From: Rattus norvegicus
Taxonomy: Eukaryota; Chordata; Mammalia; Rodentia; Muridae
NCBI RefSeq assembly: GCF_036323735.1
Contig: NC_086024.1
Location: forward strand, 69,947,924 to 70,011,923
DNA length: 64,000 bases
Direction: 5' to 3'
The stretch's first letter is position 1. Each line of letters starts with the position of its first letter. Made by a program: the position numbers and the translations under genes. Positions 36,474 to 48,209 of this stretch are shown piece after piece. The notes under the pieces were generated by a model. It saw nothing but the letters and a program-made list of their open reading frames with translations. It searched no databases and had not been told where the DNA came from.

Positions 36474-37001
36474 TGTTACACACCATGGTGCCCCAAGATA
36501 TCTGCTAGATATCTTGGCGGAAACACATCCCAGCCGCACACTTTCCTACACTCAAACCCTCACATAAAAGAACACACAACACAATAATCTTAGATCCAAT
36601 TGGTAAGATATCATTGCCCACTTAAACATACAAAGCCCGGTACCATCCATCCCTTGAGAATATTAATAACAACCTGTAAATACACAGAGCAGAATCTTAA
36701 CATCACCTGCCATCTTGTCCTGCCACAGCTTCTCAGCCCCTCTCTCAGTCCTCTGTCTGTCTTTTCCTCTCTCTCCTAGTCTTCTCCTCCTCCTTCAAAC
36801 TTCTCTTCCGCCCATCCTTCCTTCTCCTCCAATGACAGGCCTCCTTCTGTCCTGTACCTGCCCCTCACCTGTACTTTACAAATTCAATGGGAAGAAGGTT
36901 CTGGTGAAGTCACCTGATTCCTAAGTACGTGACAGGGCAGCTGTCCTTGGGGCAGTGGAATTAGCATCAAAATACAGATAACTCCAGGGCAAACCACAAC
37001 A
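36474..37001. repeat. Probable solo LTR of a rodent endogenous retrovirus
   Basis: About 530 bp unit beginning tgttacacaccatgg and ending ...caaaccacaaca, so TG...CA-like ends. A pyrimidine-rich block lies at about 36715-36835, followed by attcaatgggaagaaggttc. No retroviral coding sequence is present on either side. It resembles a rodent solo LTR family I cannot name with certainty. I see no short target-site duplication. Near the left end lies a perfect hairpin (36493-36517). Boundaries approximate. Confidence 0.5.
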
Positions 37002-38140
37002 TAAATTGAAGTTAATAAGCTATGCTATGTGTTTCAATCAATATGTAAAAATTAACTATTTTATTCTAAATTGGAAGATATCTAGAAAGACTTAATTTTA
37101 TCAGCAGATCAAATTGATTTGATGTTTTAGTAGAATAAATGATCACTTCTTCCATTAACTGTATGGGTTCAGTGAATTTGATGTAAAACACTAAACTAGT
37201 CCTTTTTAAAATAAAAATAAAAATAAATTCCTTTTTTCTATATTCAAGATTAGTACAAGATTGTAAAATTTTCTTTTCCCATAGAGATATTTGACATATA
37301 ACTTAACACATCTAGTGAGTACTTCTAAGAAATCACCATCTATTCTTCCTCTTACCTTTGCTGTCTTTAAAGTCCTTAAGAAGGAAATACAATAAAGCCA
37401 TCATTTGTATCTTCTTTGCTCAGTGTTTCATTTACATGCACATAATTCATATACTTTCCTGGCCTACTCTTTTGGCACAGAATGTTTACATGTACAGCAT
37501 GCAGATCTAATATAATCGTGAAAATAGATGCTGCAGTTATAAGTAACCTTGCTTTGCCATTTACACATCAGTATATTTTTGAAAACTTTTAACAGCAAAA
37601 TAAAAGTTATTTAGACATACTTATTTTTATGGTGTTTCATTGTTTTAACTAGATGGTAAATAATAACAAGAAATTAATTTTCATAGAACAACAATTTCAC
37701 TTTTCGTTTTCTCTAATGGTTGCAAACAAAAGTGTCTTGTTGTTCCTGAGGTTAATATACATGGTCTATCCCAAACTTTCCACTGAAATATTCTTCCCAT
37801 CCTGCAATAGGTGACAATATCTCTACCTGTGTCTTTGTGTCCTTGACTCTCTGCTCTGTACCTGTCCCTGTCTCTGTCTCCACCTCCATCTCTATCTGTT
37901 TCTATGTTTACTGATGACAAGAAAATGACTACTTTTTTGTTTGTTTTTCTATTTTCTATTTTATATAATTAATAAAACAGTGCTTGTATAAAAATTCCCA
38001 CAAAGACGCTAGAAAGCATAGAAGTTCCAAAAATGACTGGGTTTGTGCTACAGTCATTTTTCTAGGGATGCACTCAAATCAGTGTAACAGGTATATATGA
38101 TGTGGTATCTTAGTCTTTGTGGTAAAACTATTCCTTTTCT
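37002..38140. other. Unique AT-rich spacer
   Basis: No recognisable repeat or gene. The 79-codon minus frame at 37681-37920 is Asp/Arg-rich because of a CTGTCTCTGTCTC-type simple sequence. Confidence 0.5.
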
Positions 38141-38976
38141 TGCCTATTTCTTTTCTTTAATTGAATATTTTACATTTCAAATGTTATCCCCTTTCCAGTT
38201 TCCTGTCCAGAAACCCCCATTCCATCCCCCTACCACCTGCCTCCAGGAGGGTGCAACCCCACCCACCCACTCACTCTAGCCTCCTCGCCCTGGCATTCCC
38301 CTAAATTGGGGCATCAGGCCTTAGCAGTACCAAGGGCCTCTCCTCCAAATGATGCCCTACAAGGCCCATCCTCTAATACATATGCAGCTGGAGACATGGG
38401 TCATTCCATGTGTATTCTTTGGTTGGTGGTTTAGTCTCTGGAAGCTTTGGCGTATCCGGTTGGTTGATATTGTTCTTCCTATAAGGTTACAAACCCCTGA
38501 GTTACCTCAGTTCTTTCTTTTACTTCTCTGTTGGGGACCCCATTCTCAGTCCAGTGGTTGACTGTGAGCATTGGCCTCTGTATTTGTCAGGCTCCAGCAC
38601 AGCCTATCAGGAGACAGCTATATAGACAGCTATATCAGGCTCCTGTCAGCATGCACTTCTTGGCATCCCAAATAGTGACTGGGTTTGGTGACTTCATGTG
38701 GGATGATCTCCAGGTGTAGCAGTCTCTGGATGGCCTTTCCCTTAGTCTTTGCTCCACACTTTGTCTCCATATTTCCTCCTGTGAATATTTTGTTACCTCT
38801 TCTAAGATGTAGTAAAGCATCCATACTTTTGTCTTTTTTCTTCTTGAGCTTCATTTTGTCTGTAAATTTTATCTTGGATATTCCGAGTTTTTGGGCAAAT
38901 ATCCACTTATCATTGAAGTACATATCATGTGTTTACTTTTGTGATTTGGTTACCTCACGCAGGATGATATTTTCTT
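38141..38976 (-). mobile_element. Older antisense L1, 3' part (host of the nested L1)
   Basis: Antisense L1 3' end: tacatttcaaatgttatcccc terminus, C-rich complement of the G-rich tract, 3' UTR, and the first ORF2 tail region up to aggatgatattttctt. It is cut there by the full-length L1 at 38977-45286 and resumes after the right duplicate at 45304. This is an older insertion, judged by its divergence from the L1 inside it. Confidence 0.88.
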
Positions 38977-39473
38977 TTCTTTTTTTTTAATTTTTATTAG
39001 ATATATTTCTTTATGTACATTTCAAATGTTAGTCCCCTTCCTGGTTTCCTGTACATAAGCCCCCATTCCTCCCCCTCTCTTCCCCCATACGGGTATTCCC
39101 CCCATACATCCCCATTACTGCCCCCCATATTCCCTTGAACTGGGATTCCAACCTTGGCAGGACCAAGGGCTTCCTCTTCCACTAGTGCTTCAACAAGGCT
39201 ATTCTCTGCTACATATGCAGTTGGAGCCCTGGGTCAGTCCATGTATAGTCTTTGGGTAGTGGCTTAGTCCCTGTAAGCTCTGGTTAGTTGGCATTGTTGT
39301 TCATATAGGGTCTCAAGCCCCTTCAACTCTTTCAGTACTTCCTCTAATTCCCCTCTAGGGGAACCTATTCTCAGTTCAGTGGTTTGCTGCTAGGATTTAC
39401 CTCTGTATTGGACATGCTCTGGATGTGTCTCTCAGGAGAGATCTACATCTAGTCCCTTTTAGCATGCATTTTT

Positions 39474-39595
39474 TAGCTTCATCAATCTTTTTTTTTCTTT
39501 TTTTCAGAGCTGGGGACTGAACCCAGGGCCTTGCGTTTGCTAGGCAAGCGCTCTACCACTGAGCTAAATCCCCAACCCCTAGCTTCATCAATCTT
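39474..39595 (-). mobile_element. ID SINE (rat type) with perfect 16 bp TSD
   Basis: Antisense ID element (39490-39579): poly(T) tail, then gagctggggactgaaccc, and the complement of the tRNA-Ala-derived pol III A box (ccactgagcta). It is flanked by the perfect duplicate tagcttcatcaatctt at 39474-39489 and 39580-39595. ID elements derive from BC1 RNA and are mobilised by L1 proteins. The low divergence and intact duplicate make it one of the youngest insertions in the window. It lies in the 3' UTR of the full-length L1. Confidence 0.95.
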
Positions 39596-39783
39596 ATCTA
39601 GTTTTGGTGGCTGTATATATATGGGCCACATGTAAGGTAGGCTCTGAATGACCATTCCTTGAGTCACTGCTCTAAACTTTGCTTCCATATCCCTTCTATT
39701 TTTGCCCTATTGAGAAGGAGTGGGGGCATCTGCATTTTCGTCATCCTTCTTGAGTTTCATGTGTTCTGTGCATCTAGGGTAAT

Positions 39784-42700
39784 TCAAGCATCTCTACTTA
39801 TAAATGAGTGCATACCATGTGTGTTTTTCTGTGATTGGGTTACCACACTCAGGATGATATTTTCCAGTTCCATCCATTTGCCTATGAATTTCATAAAGTC
39901 ATTGTTTTTGATAGCGGAGTAGTATTCCATTGTATAGATATACCACATTTTCTGTATCCATTCCTCTGTCAAAGGGCATCTGGGTTCTTTCCAACTTCTG
40001 GCTATTATAAATATGGCTGCTATGAACATAGTGCAGCATGTGTCTTTGTTACATGTTGGGGCATCTTTTGGGTATATGCCCAAGAGAGGTATATCTGGGT
40101 CCTCAGGTAGTTCAATATCCAATTTTCTGAGGAACCTCCAGACTGATTTCCAGAATGGTTGTAACAGTCTGCAATCCAACCAACAATGTAGGAGTGTTCC
40201 TCTTTCTACACAACCTCGCCAGCATCTGCTGTTGCCAGAGTTTTTGATTTTAGCCATTTTGATTGGTGTGAGGTGGAATCTCAGGGTTGTTTTGATTTGC
40301 ATTTCCCTTATGACTAAAGATGTTGAACATTTCCTTAGGTGTTTCTCAGCCATACGGCATTCCTCAGCTGTGAATTCTTTGTTTAGATCTGAACCCTATC
40401 TTTTAAAAGGGTTATTTGTCTCCCTGCAGTCTAATTTCATGAGTTCTTTGTATATTTTGGATATAAGCCATCTGTCAGTTGCAGGATTGGTAAAGATCTT
40501 TTCCCAATCTGTTGGTTGCCATTTTGTCATAACAACAGTGTCCTTTGCCTTACAGAAGCTTTGTAGTTTTATGAGATCCCAGTTGTCGATTCTTGATTTT
40601 AGAACTTAAGCCATTGGTGTTTTGTTCAAGAAGTTTTCTCCAGTGCCCATGTGATCGAGACTATTCCCCACTGCTTCTTCTCTTATTTGAGTGTATCTGG
40701 TTTGATGTGGAGGTCCTTGATCCACATGGATTTAAGCTTTGTACAGGGTGATAAGAATAGATTGATCTTCATTCTGTTACATGTCGACCTCCAGTTGAAC
40801 CAGTACCATTCACTGAAAATGCTAACCTTTTTCTTTTGGATGGTTTTGGCTCCTTTGTCAAAAATCAAGTGACCATAGGTGTGTGGGTTCATTTCTTGGT
40901 CTTCAATTCTATTCCCTGGTCTATCTGCCTGTCTCTGTACCAATAACATACAGTTTTTATCACTATTGCTTTGTAATACTGTTTATGTTCAGGGATAGTG
41001 TTTCCCCTGGAAGTCCTTTTATTGTTGAGGATAGTTTTAGCTATCCTGGGTTTTTTGTTATTCTAGATGAATTTGCAAACTGTTCTTTCTAATTCTCTGA
41101 AGAATTAGATTGGTATTTTGATAGGGATTGCACTGAATCTGAATGGCATTTTGATAAAATGGCCATTTTTACTATATTCATCATGCCAATCCAGGAGCAT
41201 GGGAGATTTTTCCATCCTCTGAGACCTTCTTCAATTTCTTTCTTCTGATGCTTGAAGTTCTTATCATACAGATCTTTCACTTGCTTGGTTAAAGTCACAC
41301 AGAGGTATTTTATATTATTTGGGACTATTATGAAGGGTGTCACTTCCCTAATTTCTTTCTCGGTTTGTTTCTCTTTTGTGTAGAGGAAGGCTACTGATTT
41401 ATTTGAGTTTAATTTATACCCAGCCATTTGCTGAAGGTGTTTATCAGGTTTAGTAGTTCTCTGGTGGAACCTTTGGGATCACTTAAATATACTATCATAT
41501 CATCTACAAATAGTCCTATTTTGACATCTTCCTTTCCAATCTTTAATCTCCTTTTCCCTTTGACTTCCTTTTGTTGTCTGATTGCTCTGGCTCGAACTTC
41601 AAGACTTATATTGAATAAGTAGGGAGAGAGTGGGCAGCATTGTCTAGTTCCTGATTTTGTGGAATTGTTTCAAGTTTCTCTCCCTGAAATTTAGTGTTAG
41701 ATACTGGTTTCCTGTATATGGCTTTTACTATTTTTAGGTATGAGCCTTGAATTCCTGTTCTTTCCAGGACTTTTATCATGAAGGAGTGTTGAATTTTGTC
41801 AAATGCTTTCTCAGCATCTAATGAAATGATCATGTGGTTTTTATCTTTCAGTTTGTGTATATAGCGGATAATGTTGATGGTTTTCCCTATATTAAACCAT
41901 CTCTGCATCCCTAGGATGAAGCCTACTTGATCATGATGGATGATTGTTTTGATGTGCTCTTGGATTCGGTTTGTAAGAATTTTATTGATGATTTTTTGCA
42001 TCAGTATTCATAAGGGATATTGGTTTGAAGTTCCCTTTCTTTGTTGGGTCTTTCTGTGGTTTAGGTATAAGAGTATTTGTGGCTTCATAGAAGGAATTCG
42101 GTAGTGCTCCATCTGTTTCAATTTTTTGGAACAGTTTGGATAGTATTGGTATGAGGTCTTCTATGAAGGCCTGATAGAATTCTGCACTGAACCCATCTGG
42201 ATCTGCGCTCTTTTTGGTTGGGAGACTTAAAAGGACTGCTTCTATTTCTTTAGGAGTTATGGGGGTTGTTCAAATAGTTTATCTATTCCTGATTTAACTT
42301 TGGTACCTGGTATCTTTCTAGGAATATGTCTGTTTCCTCCAGATTTTCCAGTTTTGTTGAATATAGGCTTTTGTGGTAGGATCTGATGATCTTTTGAATT
42401 TCCTCTGATTCTGTAGTTATGTCTCCCTTTTCATTTCTGATTTTGTTAATTTGGACAAACTCTCTGTGTCTTCTGGTTAGTCTGGCTAAGGGTTTATCTA
42501 TCTTGTTGATTATCTCAAAGAACCACTTTTGGTTCTGTTGATTCTTTGTATAGTCCTTTTTGTTTCTACTTGGTTGATTTCAGCTCTGAGTTTGATTATT
42601 TCCTGCCTGCTACTCCTCCTGAGAGTATTTGTTTCTTTTTGTTCTAGAGCTTTTAGGTGTCCTGTCAAGCTGCTGATATACACTCTCTACTGTTTCTTTC

Positions 42701-43599
42701 TGCAGGCACTCAGAGCTATGAGTTTTCTTCTTAACACAGCTTTCATTGTGTCCCGTATGTTTGGGTATGTTGTACCTTCATTTTCATTAAATTCTAAGAA
42801 GTCTTTCATTTCTTCTTTTATTTCTTCCTTGACCAGGTTATCATTGAGCAGAGAATTGTTCAACTTCCATGTGTATGTGGGCATTCTTCCCTTATTGTTA
42901 TTGAAGACCAGCTTTAGCCCGTGGTGGTCTGAGAGTATGCATGGGATTATTTCTATTTTTCTGTATCTGTTGAGGCCTGTTTTATGACCAATTATATGGT
43001 CAATTTTGGAGAAAGTACCCTAAGGTGGTGAGAAGAAGATATATCCTTTTGTTTTAGGATAAAATGTTCTATAAATATCTGTTAAGTTCATTTGATTCAT
43101 GACTTCTGTTAATCTGTCTATGTCTCTCTTTCATTTCTGTTTCCATGATCTGTCTATTGATGAGAGTGGGGTGTTGAAATCAACTATTATTGTGTGAGGT
43201 ATAATGTATGTTTTGAGCTTTAGTAAGGTTACTTTTATGTATGTAGGTGCCCTTGTATTTGGAGCATAGATATTTAGGATTGAGTTCATCTTGTTGGATT
43301 TTTCCTTTGATGAATATGAAGTGTTCTTCCTTATCTTATCTTTTGGTTGAAAAATGATTTTAGTCAATATTAGAATGGCTACTCCAGCTTGCTTCTTCAG
43401 ACCAGTTACTTGGAAAGTTGTTTTCTAGCCTTTTACTCTTACACTAGTCTGTCTTTGTCTCTGAGGTGTGTTTCCTGTAGGCAGCAGAATGCTGAGTTCT
43501 CATTGCCTATCCAGTTTGTTATCTGTGTCTCTTTATTGGAGAATTGAGTCCATTGATTTTGAGAGATATTAAGGAATAGTGATTTTTGCTTCCTGTCAT
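39784..43599 (-). pseudogene. L1 ORF2 (endonuclease/reverse transcriptase), disrupted
   Basis: The start is ATG at 43599 (MTGSKNHYSLIS, then KINGLNSPIKRHR of the endonuclease). The span to the stop at 39784 is 3816 nt, 1272 codons including stop, matching rodent ORF2 length, but the frame changes several times. The first visible shift is a 1-base loss just after KRHR. The RT catalytic box reads FVDDM (41496-41510), keeping both Asp. The C-terminal Cys/His motif CX3CX7HX4C (CWRGC...H...C) is intact in the terminal 189-codon segment. It would encode the enzyme that nicks target DNA and reverse transcribes L1 RNA; this copy cannot make a complete protein. Confidence 0.92.
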
Positions 43600-43663
43600 A
43601 TTCATGATTGGATGTGAGATTATGTTTATGTGCTTGTCTTCTCTATGTTTTGCTGCAAGACGA

Positions 43664-44738
43664 TTAGTTTCTTGCTTTTTCTAGGGTGTAGCTTACCTCC
43701 TTGTATTGGGCTTTACAATTTATTATCCTTTGCAGCACTGGTTTTGTAGAAAGATATTGTGGAAATTTGGTTTTGTCATGGAATATCTTGCTATCTCCAT
43801 CTATGTTAATTGAGAGTTTTGAAGGATACAGTAACCTGTGCTGGCATTTGTGTTCTCTTAAGGTCTATATGACATCTGTCCGGGATCTTATGGCTTTCAT
43901 AGTCTCTGGTCAGAAGTCTGGTGTAATTCTGATAGGTCTGCCTTTATATGTTACTTGACCTTTTTCCCTTACTGCTTTTAATATTCTTTCTTTGTTTTGT
44001 GCATTTGGTGTTTTGACTATTGTGTGACAGGAGGAGTTTCTTTTCTGGTCCAATCTATTTGAAGTTCTGTAGGCTTCTTGTATGTTTATGGGCATCTCTT
44101 TCTTTAGATTAGGGAAGTTTTCTTCTATGATTTTGTTGAAGATATTTACTGGTCCTTTGAGCTAGGAGCCTTCACTCTCTTCCATACCTATTATCCTTAG
44201 GTTTGATCTTCTCATTGAGTCCTGGATTTCCTGTATGTCTTGGGCCAGTAGCTTTTTCCATTTTCCATTATCTTTAACATTTGTGTCGATAATTTCTATG
44301 GAATCTTCTGCTCCTGAGATCCTCTGTTCTATGTCTTGTATTCTGTTGGTGAGTCTTGTAAGTACGGTTCCTTCTCTCTTCCTTTGGTTTTCTATATCCA
44401 GGGTTGTCGCCCTTCGTGCTTTCTTGATTGCTTCTATTTCCATTTTTAATTCATTCACCAGTTTGATTGTATTTTCCTGGAATTCTTTAAGGGATTTTGT
44501 GATTCCTCTCTATCAGCTTCTAATTGTTTATTTATGTTTTCCTGCGTTTCTCTAAGGGATTTCTTTATGTCTTTCTTGAAGTCCTCCATCATCATGATCA
44601 AATGTGATTTAAAATCTAGACCTTGCTATTCTGGTGTGTTTGGATATTCAGTGTTTGCTTTTTTTGTGAGAATTGGTCTCCGATGATGCCATGTAGTCTT
44701 GGTTTCTGTTGCTTGGGTTCCTGCACTTGCCTCGCCAT
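43664..44738 (-). pseudogene. L1 ORF1 (RNA-binding protein), disrupted
   Basis: Likely start is the ATG at 44738 (MARQVQEPKQQ); stop TAA at 43664. About 358 codons, as expected for rodent ORF1p, but the length is not a multiple of three, so at least one frameshift is present. The visible segments are a coiled-coil stretch (44162-44458, with RISGAEDSIEIIDTNVKD) and the RNA-binding/C-terminal domain (43910-44095, with NRLDQKRNSS and KGRPIRITPDF). ORF1p normally forms trimers coating L1 RNA. The gap to the ORF2 start is about 64 bases. Confidence 0.9.
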
Positions 44739-45286
44739 CAGGTTGCCTCTGGTGTTATCTTTTTCTGCTATTTCTGACAGTGGCTAGACTGTCCTATAAG
44801 CCTGTGTGTCAGGAGTTCTGCAGACCTGTTTTCCTGTTTTCTTTCAGCCAGTTATGGGAGCAGAGTGTTCTGCTTTCAGGCATGTAGTCATTCCTATCTA
44901 TTGGTCTTCAGCTGTTCCTGTGTGCATGTGTCCTGAGTCCACCAGGCAGGTCACTTGGAGAAGAAGAGTTGGTCTTACCTCTGGTCTCAGGCCTGAGTTC
45001 GCTCCCCGAGGGATGCATTTCAGTTCTCCATGAGGGCAACAACCAGAAGGGCTTGCCCCGCCTTTTCCCAGGTCACCTGTGCACAGGGGGCCCAGATGGC
45101 ACTAGGCATTTTCCTCTAGATTCAGAAATGTGGGCAGAGGGTAGTCTCCTCTGGCTTCCCAGGCCTGTCTGCCCCTCTGAAGGTTTAGCTCTCCCTCCCA
45201 CTGGTTTTGGGTGCAGAGAGCTGTCTGACCAGGTCCCTTCAGATCCTGGTGGTGTCTGAACCTCAGGGGACCTGTAGCTTGAGTGC
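44739..45286 (-). promoter_or_regulatory. L1 5' UTR
   Basis: GC-rich 548 bp segment upstream of ORF1, ending exactly at the right target duplicate, so the element is full-length at its 5' end. In rodents this region carries the internal RNA polymerase II promoter. I cannot delimit promoter monomers or transcription-factor sites by eye. The overlapping frames on both strands (44969-45259 on +, 45073-45309 on -) are not supported as genes. Confidence 0.75.
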
Positions 45287-45415
45287 CAGGATGATATTTT
45301 CTTGTTCATTACATTTGCCCATGTATTTCATGAAGTCATTATTTTTGATAGCTGAGTAGTACTCCATTATGTAGATATACCTCATTTTTTTAATCCATTC
45401 CTCTGTTGAAGGGCA
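45287..45415 (-). mobile_element. Older antisense L1, ORF2 part after the nested L1
   Basis: The right duplicate caggatgatattttctt leads straight into antisense ORF2 C-terminal coding (tgatagctgagtagtactcc), restoring continuity with 38141-38976. It ends abruptly at gttgaagggcattt, where sense-strand ORF2 sequence begins. Confidence 0.85.
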
Positions 45416-46934
45416 TTTAACAAATATTTACAGACCATTCCATCCTAAATCAAAGAAGGATATACCTTCTTTTCAGCACCTCATAGAAAATTGACCATAT
45501 AATCATTCACAAAACAGGCCTCATCAGATACAGGAAGATAGAAATAGTCCCATGCATCCTATCAGATCATCACACACAACTACTGGTCTTCAATAACAGC
45601 AATAATGAGAGAAAACCCACATATACATGGAAGTAGAACAATGCTCTACTCAATGAAAACTTTGTCAAGGAAGAAATGAAGAAAGAAATTAAAGACTTCT
45701 TAGAATTTAATGAAAATGAAGGTACAACATACCCAAACTTATGGGACATAATAAAAGTGGTACTAAGAGGAAATCTCATAGCTCTGAGTGCCTGCAAAAA
45801 GAAACAGGAGACAGCATATATCAGCAGCTTGACAGCACACCTAAAAGCACTAGAACAAAAAAAAAAATACATAAACCCAAGAGGAGTAGAAGTCAGGAAA
45901 TAATCAAACTCAGAACTGAAATCAAACAAGTAGTAATAAAAAGGACCATACAAGGAATCAACAAACCAGGAGCTGGTTCTTTGAGAAAATCAACAAGATA
46001 GAAAAACCCTTAGCCAGACTAACCAGACGTCACAGAGAGTGTGTCCAAATTAACAAAATCAGAAATGAAAAGGTAGACGTAACAACAAAATCAGAAGAAA
46101 TATTCTATTCCAGAAAATAGAAACAGACTGAGCACTACCAAATTCCTTCTATAAAGCCACAATTACTCTTATACCTAAACCACACAAAGACCCAACAAAG
46201 AAAGAGAACTTCAGACCAATTTCCCTTATGAATATCGATGCAAAAATACTCAATAACATTCTTGCAAACTGAATCCAAGAACACATCAAAGCGATCATCC
46301 ATCATGATCAAGTAGGCTTCATCCCAGGGATGCAGGGACTGTTTAATATACGAAAATCTGTCAATGTAATCCACTACATAAACAAACTCAAAGACAAGAA
46401 CCACATGATCATTTCATTGGATGCTGAGGAAGCATTTGACAAAATTCAACACCCCTTCATTATAAAAGTCCTGGAAAGATCAGGAATTCAAGGCCCATAT
46501 CTAAACATAGTAAAAGCCATGTACAGCAAACCAGTAGCTAACATCAAACTACATGGAGAGAAATTTGTAGCAATCAGGGAGTAGACAAGTTTTTCCCCTA
46601 CTTATTCAATATAGTACTCGACATCTTAGCCAGAGCAATCAGACAGCGAAAGGACGTCAAAGGTATACAAATTGGAAAGGAAGAAATCAAAATATCACTA
46701 TTTGTAGATAATATGTAGTGTACTTAAGTGATCCCAAAAGTTCCACCAGAGAGCTACTAAACCTGATAAACAACTTCAGGAAATTGTAGAGGTATAATAT
46801 TAACTCAAACAAATCAGTAGCCTTCCTCTACTCAAAGGATAAACAGGCTGAGAAAGAATTTAGGGAAATGACAGCCTTCACAATAGTCCCAAATAATATA
46901 AAGTATCTTGGTGTGACTTTAACCAAATAAGTGA
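45416..46934 (+). pseudogene. Sense L1 ORF2 fragment (endonuclease end to RT)
   Basis: Sense ORF2 coding from the end of the endonuclease (acagaccattccatcc) through the linker (NENEGTTYPNLWD) and most of the RT domain (KLKDKNHMIISLDAEEAFDKIQHPF). It stops at accaaataagtgaa. The catalytic box at 46701-46718 reads FVDNM followed by a stop, so the second catalytic Asp is lost. Joined to antisense L1 on both sides. It may be the inverted half of the older L1 (twin priming with about 1.2 kb of source missing) or an independent fragment. Confidence 0.88.
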
Positions 46935-47655
46935 AGGATGATATTTTCTAGTTCCATCCATTTGCCTCAGAATTTCATGACATTACTGTTTTTGTTAGCT
47001 GAGTAGTACTCCATTATGTGTACCACATTTTCTGTATCCATTCTCCTATTGAAGGACATCTGGGTTCTTTCCAGCTTCTGTCTATTATAACTAAGGCTGC
47101 TATGAACATAGTGGAGCATGTGTCCTTGTTATATGTTGGAGCATCTTTTGGTTATACGCTCAGGAGTGGTATAGCTGGGTCCTCAGGTAGTACTATGTCC
47201 AGTTTTCTGAAGAATGTCTAAACAATCTAACCAACAATGGAGGAGTTTTCCTCTTTCTACACATCCTTGTCAGCATCTTCTATCACCTGAGTTTTTGATT
47301 TAACCATACTGACTGAAGGGAAATTTCAGGGTTGTTTTGATTTGCATTTCCCTGATAAGTAAGGATGTTGAACATTTCTTTACATGCTTCTCAGCTATTC
47401 AATATTTCTCAGTTGACATTTCTTAGTTTAGCTCTATAGCCCATTTTTAAAGAGTTTTTTTGGTTTTCTGGAGTCTAACTTCTAGAGTTCTTTGGACATA
47501 TTGGATATCAGCCCTTTGTTGGATATAGGATTGGTAAAGATCTTTTCCCAATCTGTTGGTTGCCATTTTGTTCTATTGACAGTGTCCTTTGCTTTACAAA
47601 AGCTTTGCAATTTTATGAGATCCCATTTGATCTTAGAGCATAAGCCATTGGTCTT
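46935..47655 (-). mobile_element. Antisense L1 ORF2 C-terminal fragment
   Basis: Antisense ORF2 starting exactly at aggatgatattttct (46935-46949) and covering the same region as 45287-45415 and beyond: ctgggttctttccagcttc, then gatcttttcccaatctgttgg and cagtgtcctttgctttac. No 3' UTR or tail is present. It is a separate copy from the full-length L1 and more diverged. The beginning at the very motif used for the nested insertion is notable. Confidence 0.87.
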
Positions 47656-48209
47656 ATTATTTATTCCTCACAGTAGTCACTCTGATATCCACTTTGTGCA
47701 GGATCTGCTCTTCCTAGGATGTCAGAAATTTAGGCTGGATCTACAAGAGGCAAAGACTTCCCACAACAGTGACAGTCCCTTGTTCCCCCAACCTACTTCA
47801 GAATGACCTAGTGACCTCCATCCAGGGGTCTTCAAATCCTTCTGGATCAGGTAAGAAGCAATTGCTGGGGGAATGGTATAAACCAAGGCAATATCTACAA
47901 GAATCCTAATGGCCACTCTGTGATGTGAACAGGCCAATTCATACACCACTAAGTAAATCCCACTTGTCATTTGATGATTGCTGCTGATATGAACCCTTCA
48001 TCTCCTACCATAAAATGAAAAGAAGTTTTTGGTTTCAATACTGAAGGGGAAGGGCAGTGACATTAGACATGTATTCCCTGATAAACTTTTGCTATCAAAT
48101 GGATAGGGCTAAATGAACTAAAGCTGGATTCGACCACTGTACATTCAAGAGTATGTTCATGGGCTAGCTGACTAGAAACCTTATTGATGGGTTCAGTTAG
48201 ATATAATGG

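Larger units (their letters stand above)
38977..45286 (-). mobile_element. Full-length antisense L1 (rat L1Rn-like) with 17 bp TSD
   Basis: A 6.3 kb L1 in antisense containing every expected part: poly(T) tail complement, 3' UTR (to 39783), ORF2 (39784-43599), ORF1 (43664-44738) and a GC-rich 5' UTR (44739-45286). The perfect duplicate caggatgatattttctt lies at 38960-38976 and 45287-45303. The insertion site is the ORF2 tail of the older antisense L1. Both ORFs are broken by frameshifts, so autonomous retrotransposition is not expected. An ID SINE has entered its 3' UTR. The subfamily name is inferred from the species clues. Confidence 0.93.

Noticed and set aside
36474..37001. Possible CpG-island-like or promoter region of a host gene
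   Set aside because: The CT-rich content is better explained by a probable LTR; there is no adjoining exon-like sequence.
40013..40609. 198-codon open frame on the + strand
   Set aside because: It lies exactly antisense to the intact C-terminal ORF2 segment of the full-length L1 (39784-40353 and onward); the Cys/His-rich ORF2 frame on the other strand explains the open stretch.
44969..45309. Frames on both strands in GC-rich DNA
   Set aside because: They sit in the L1 5' UTR, whose GC-richness reduces stop codons.
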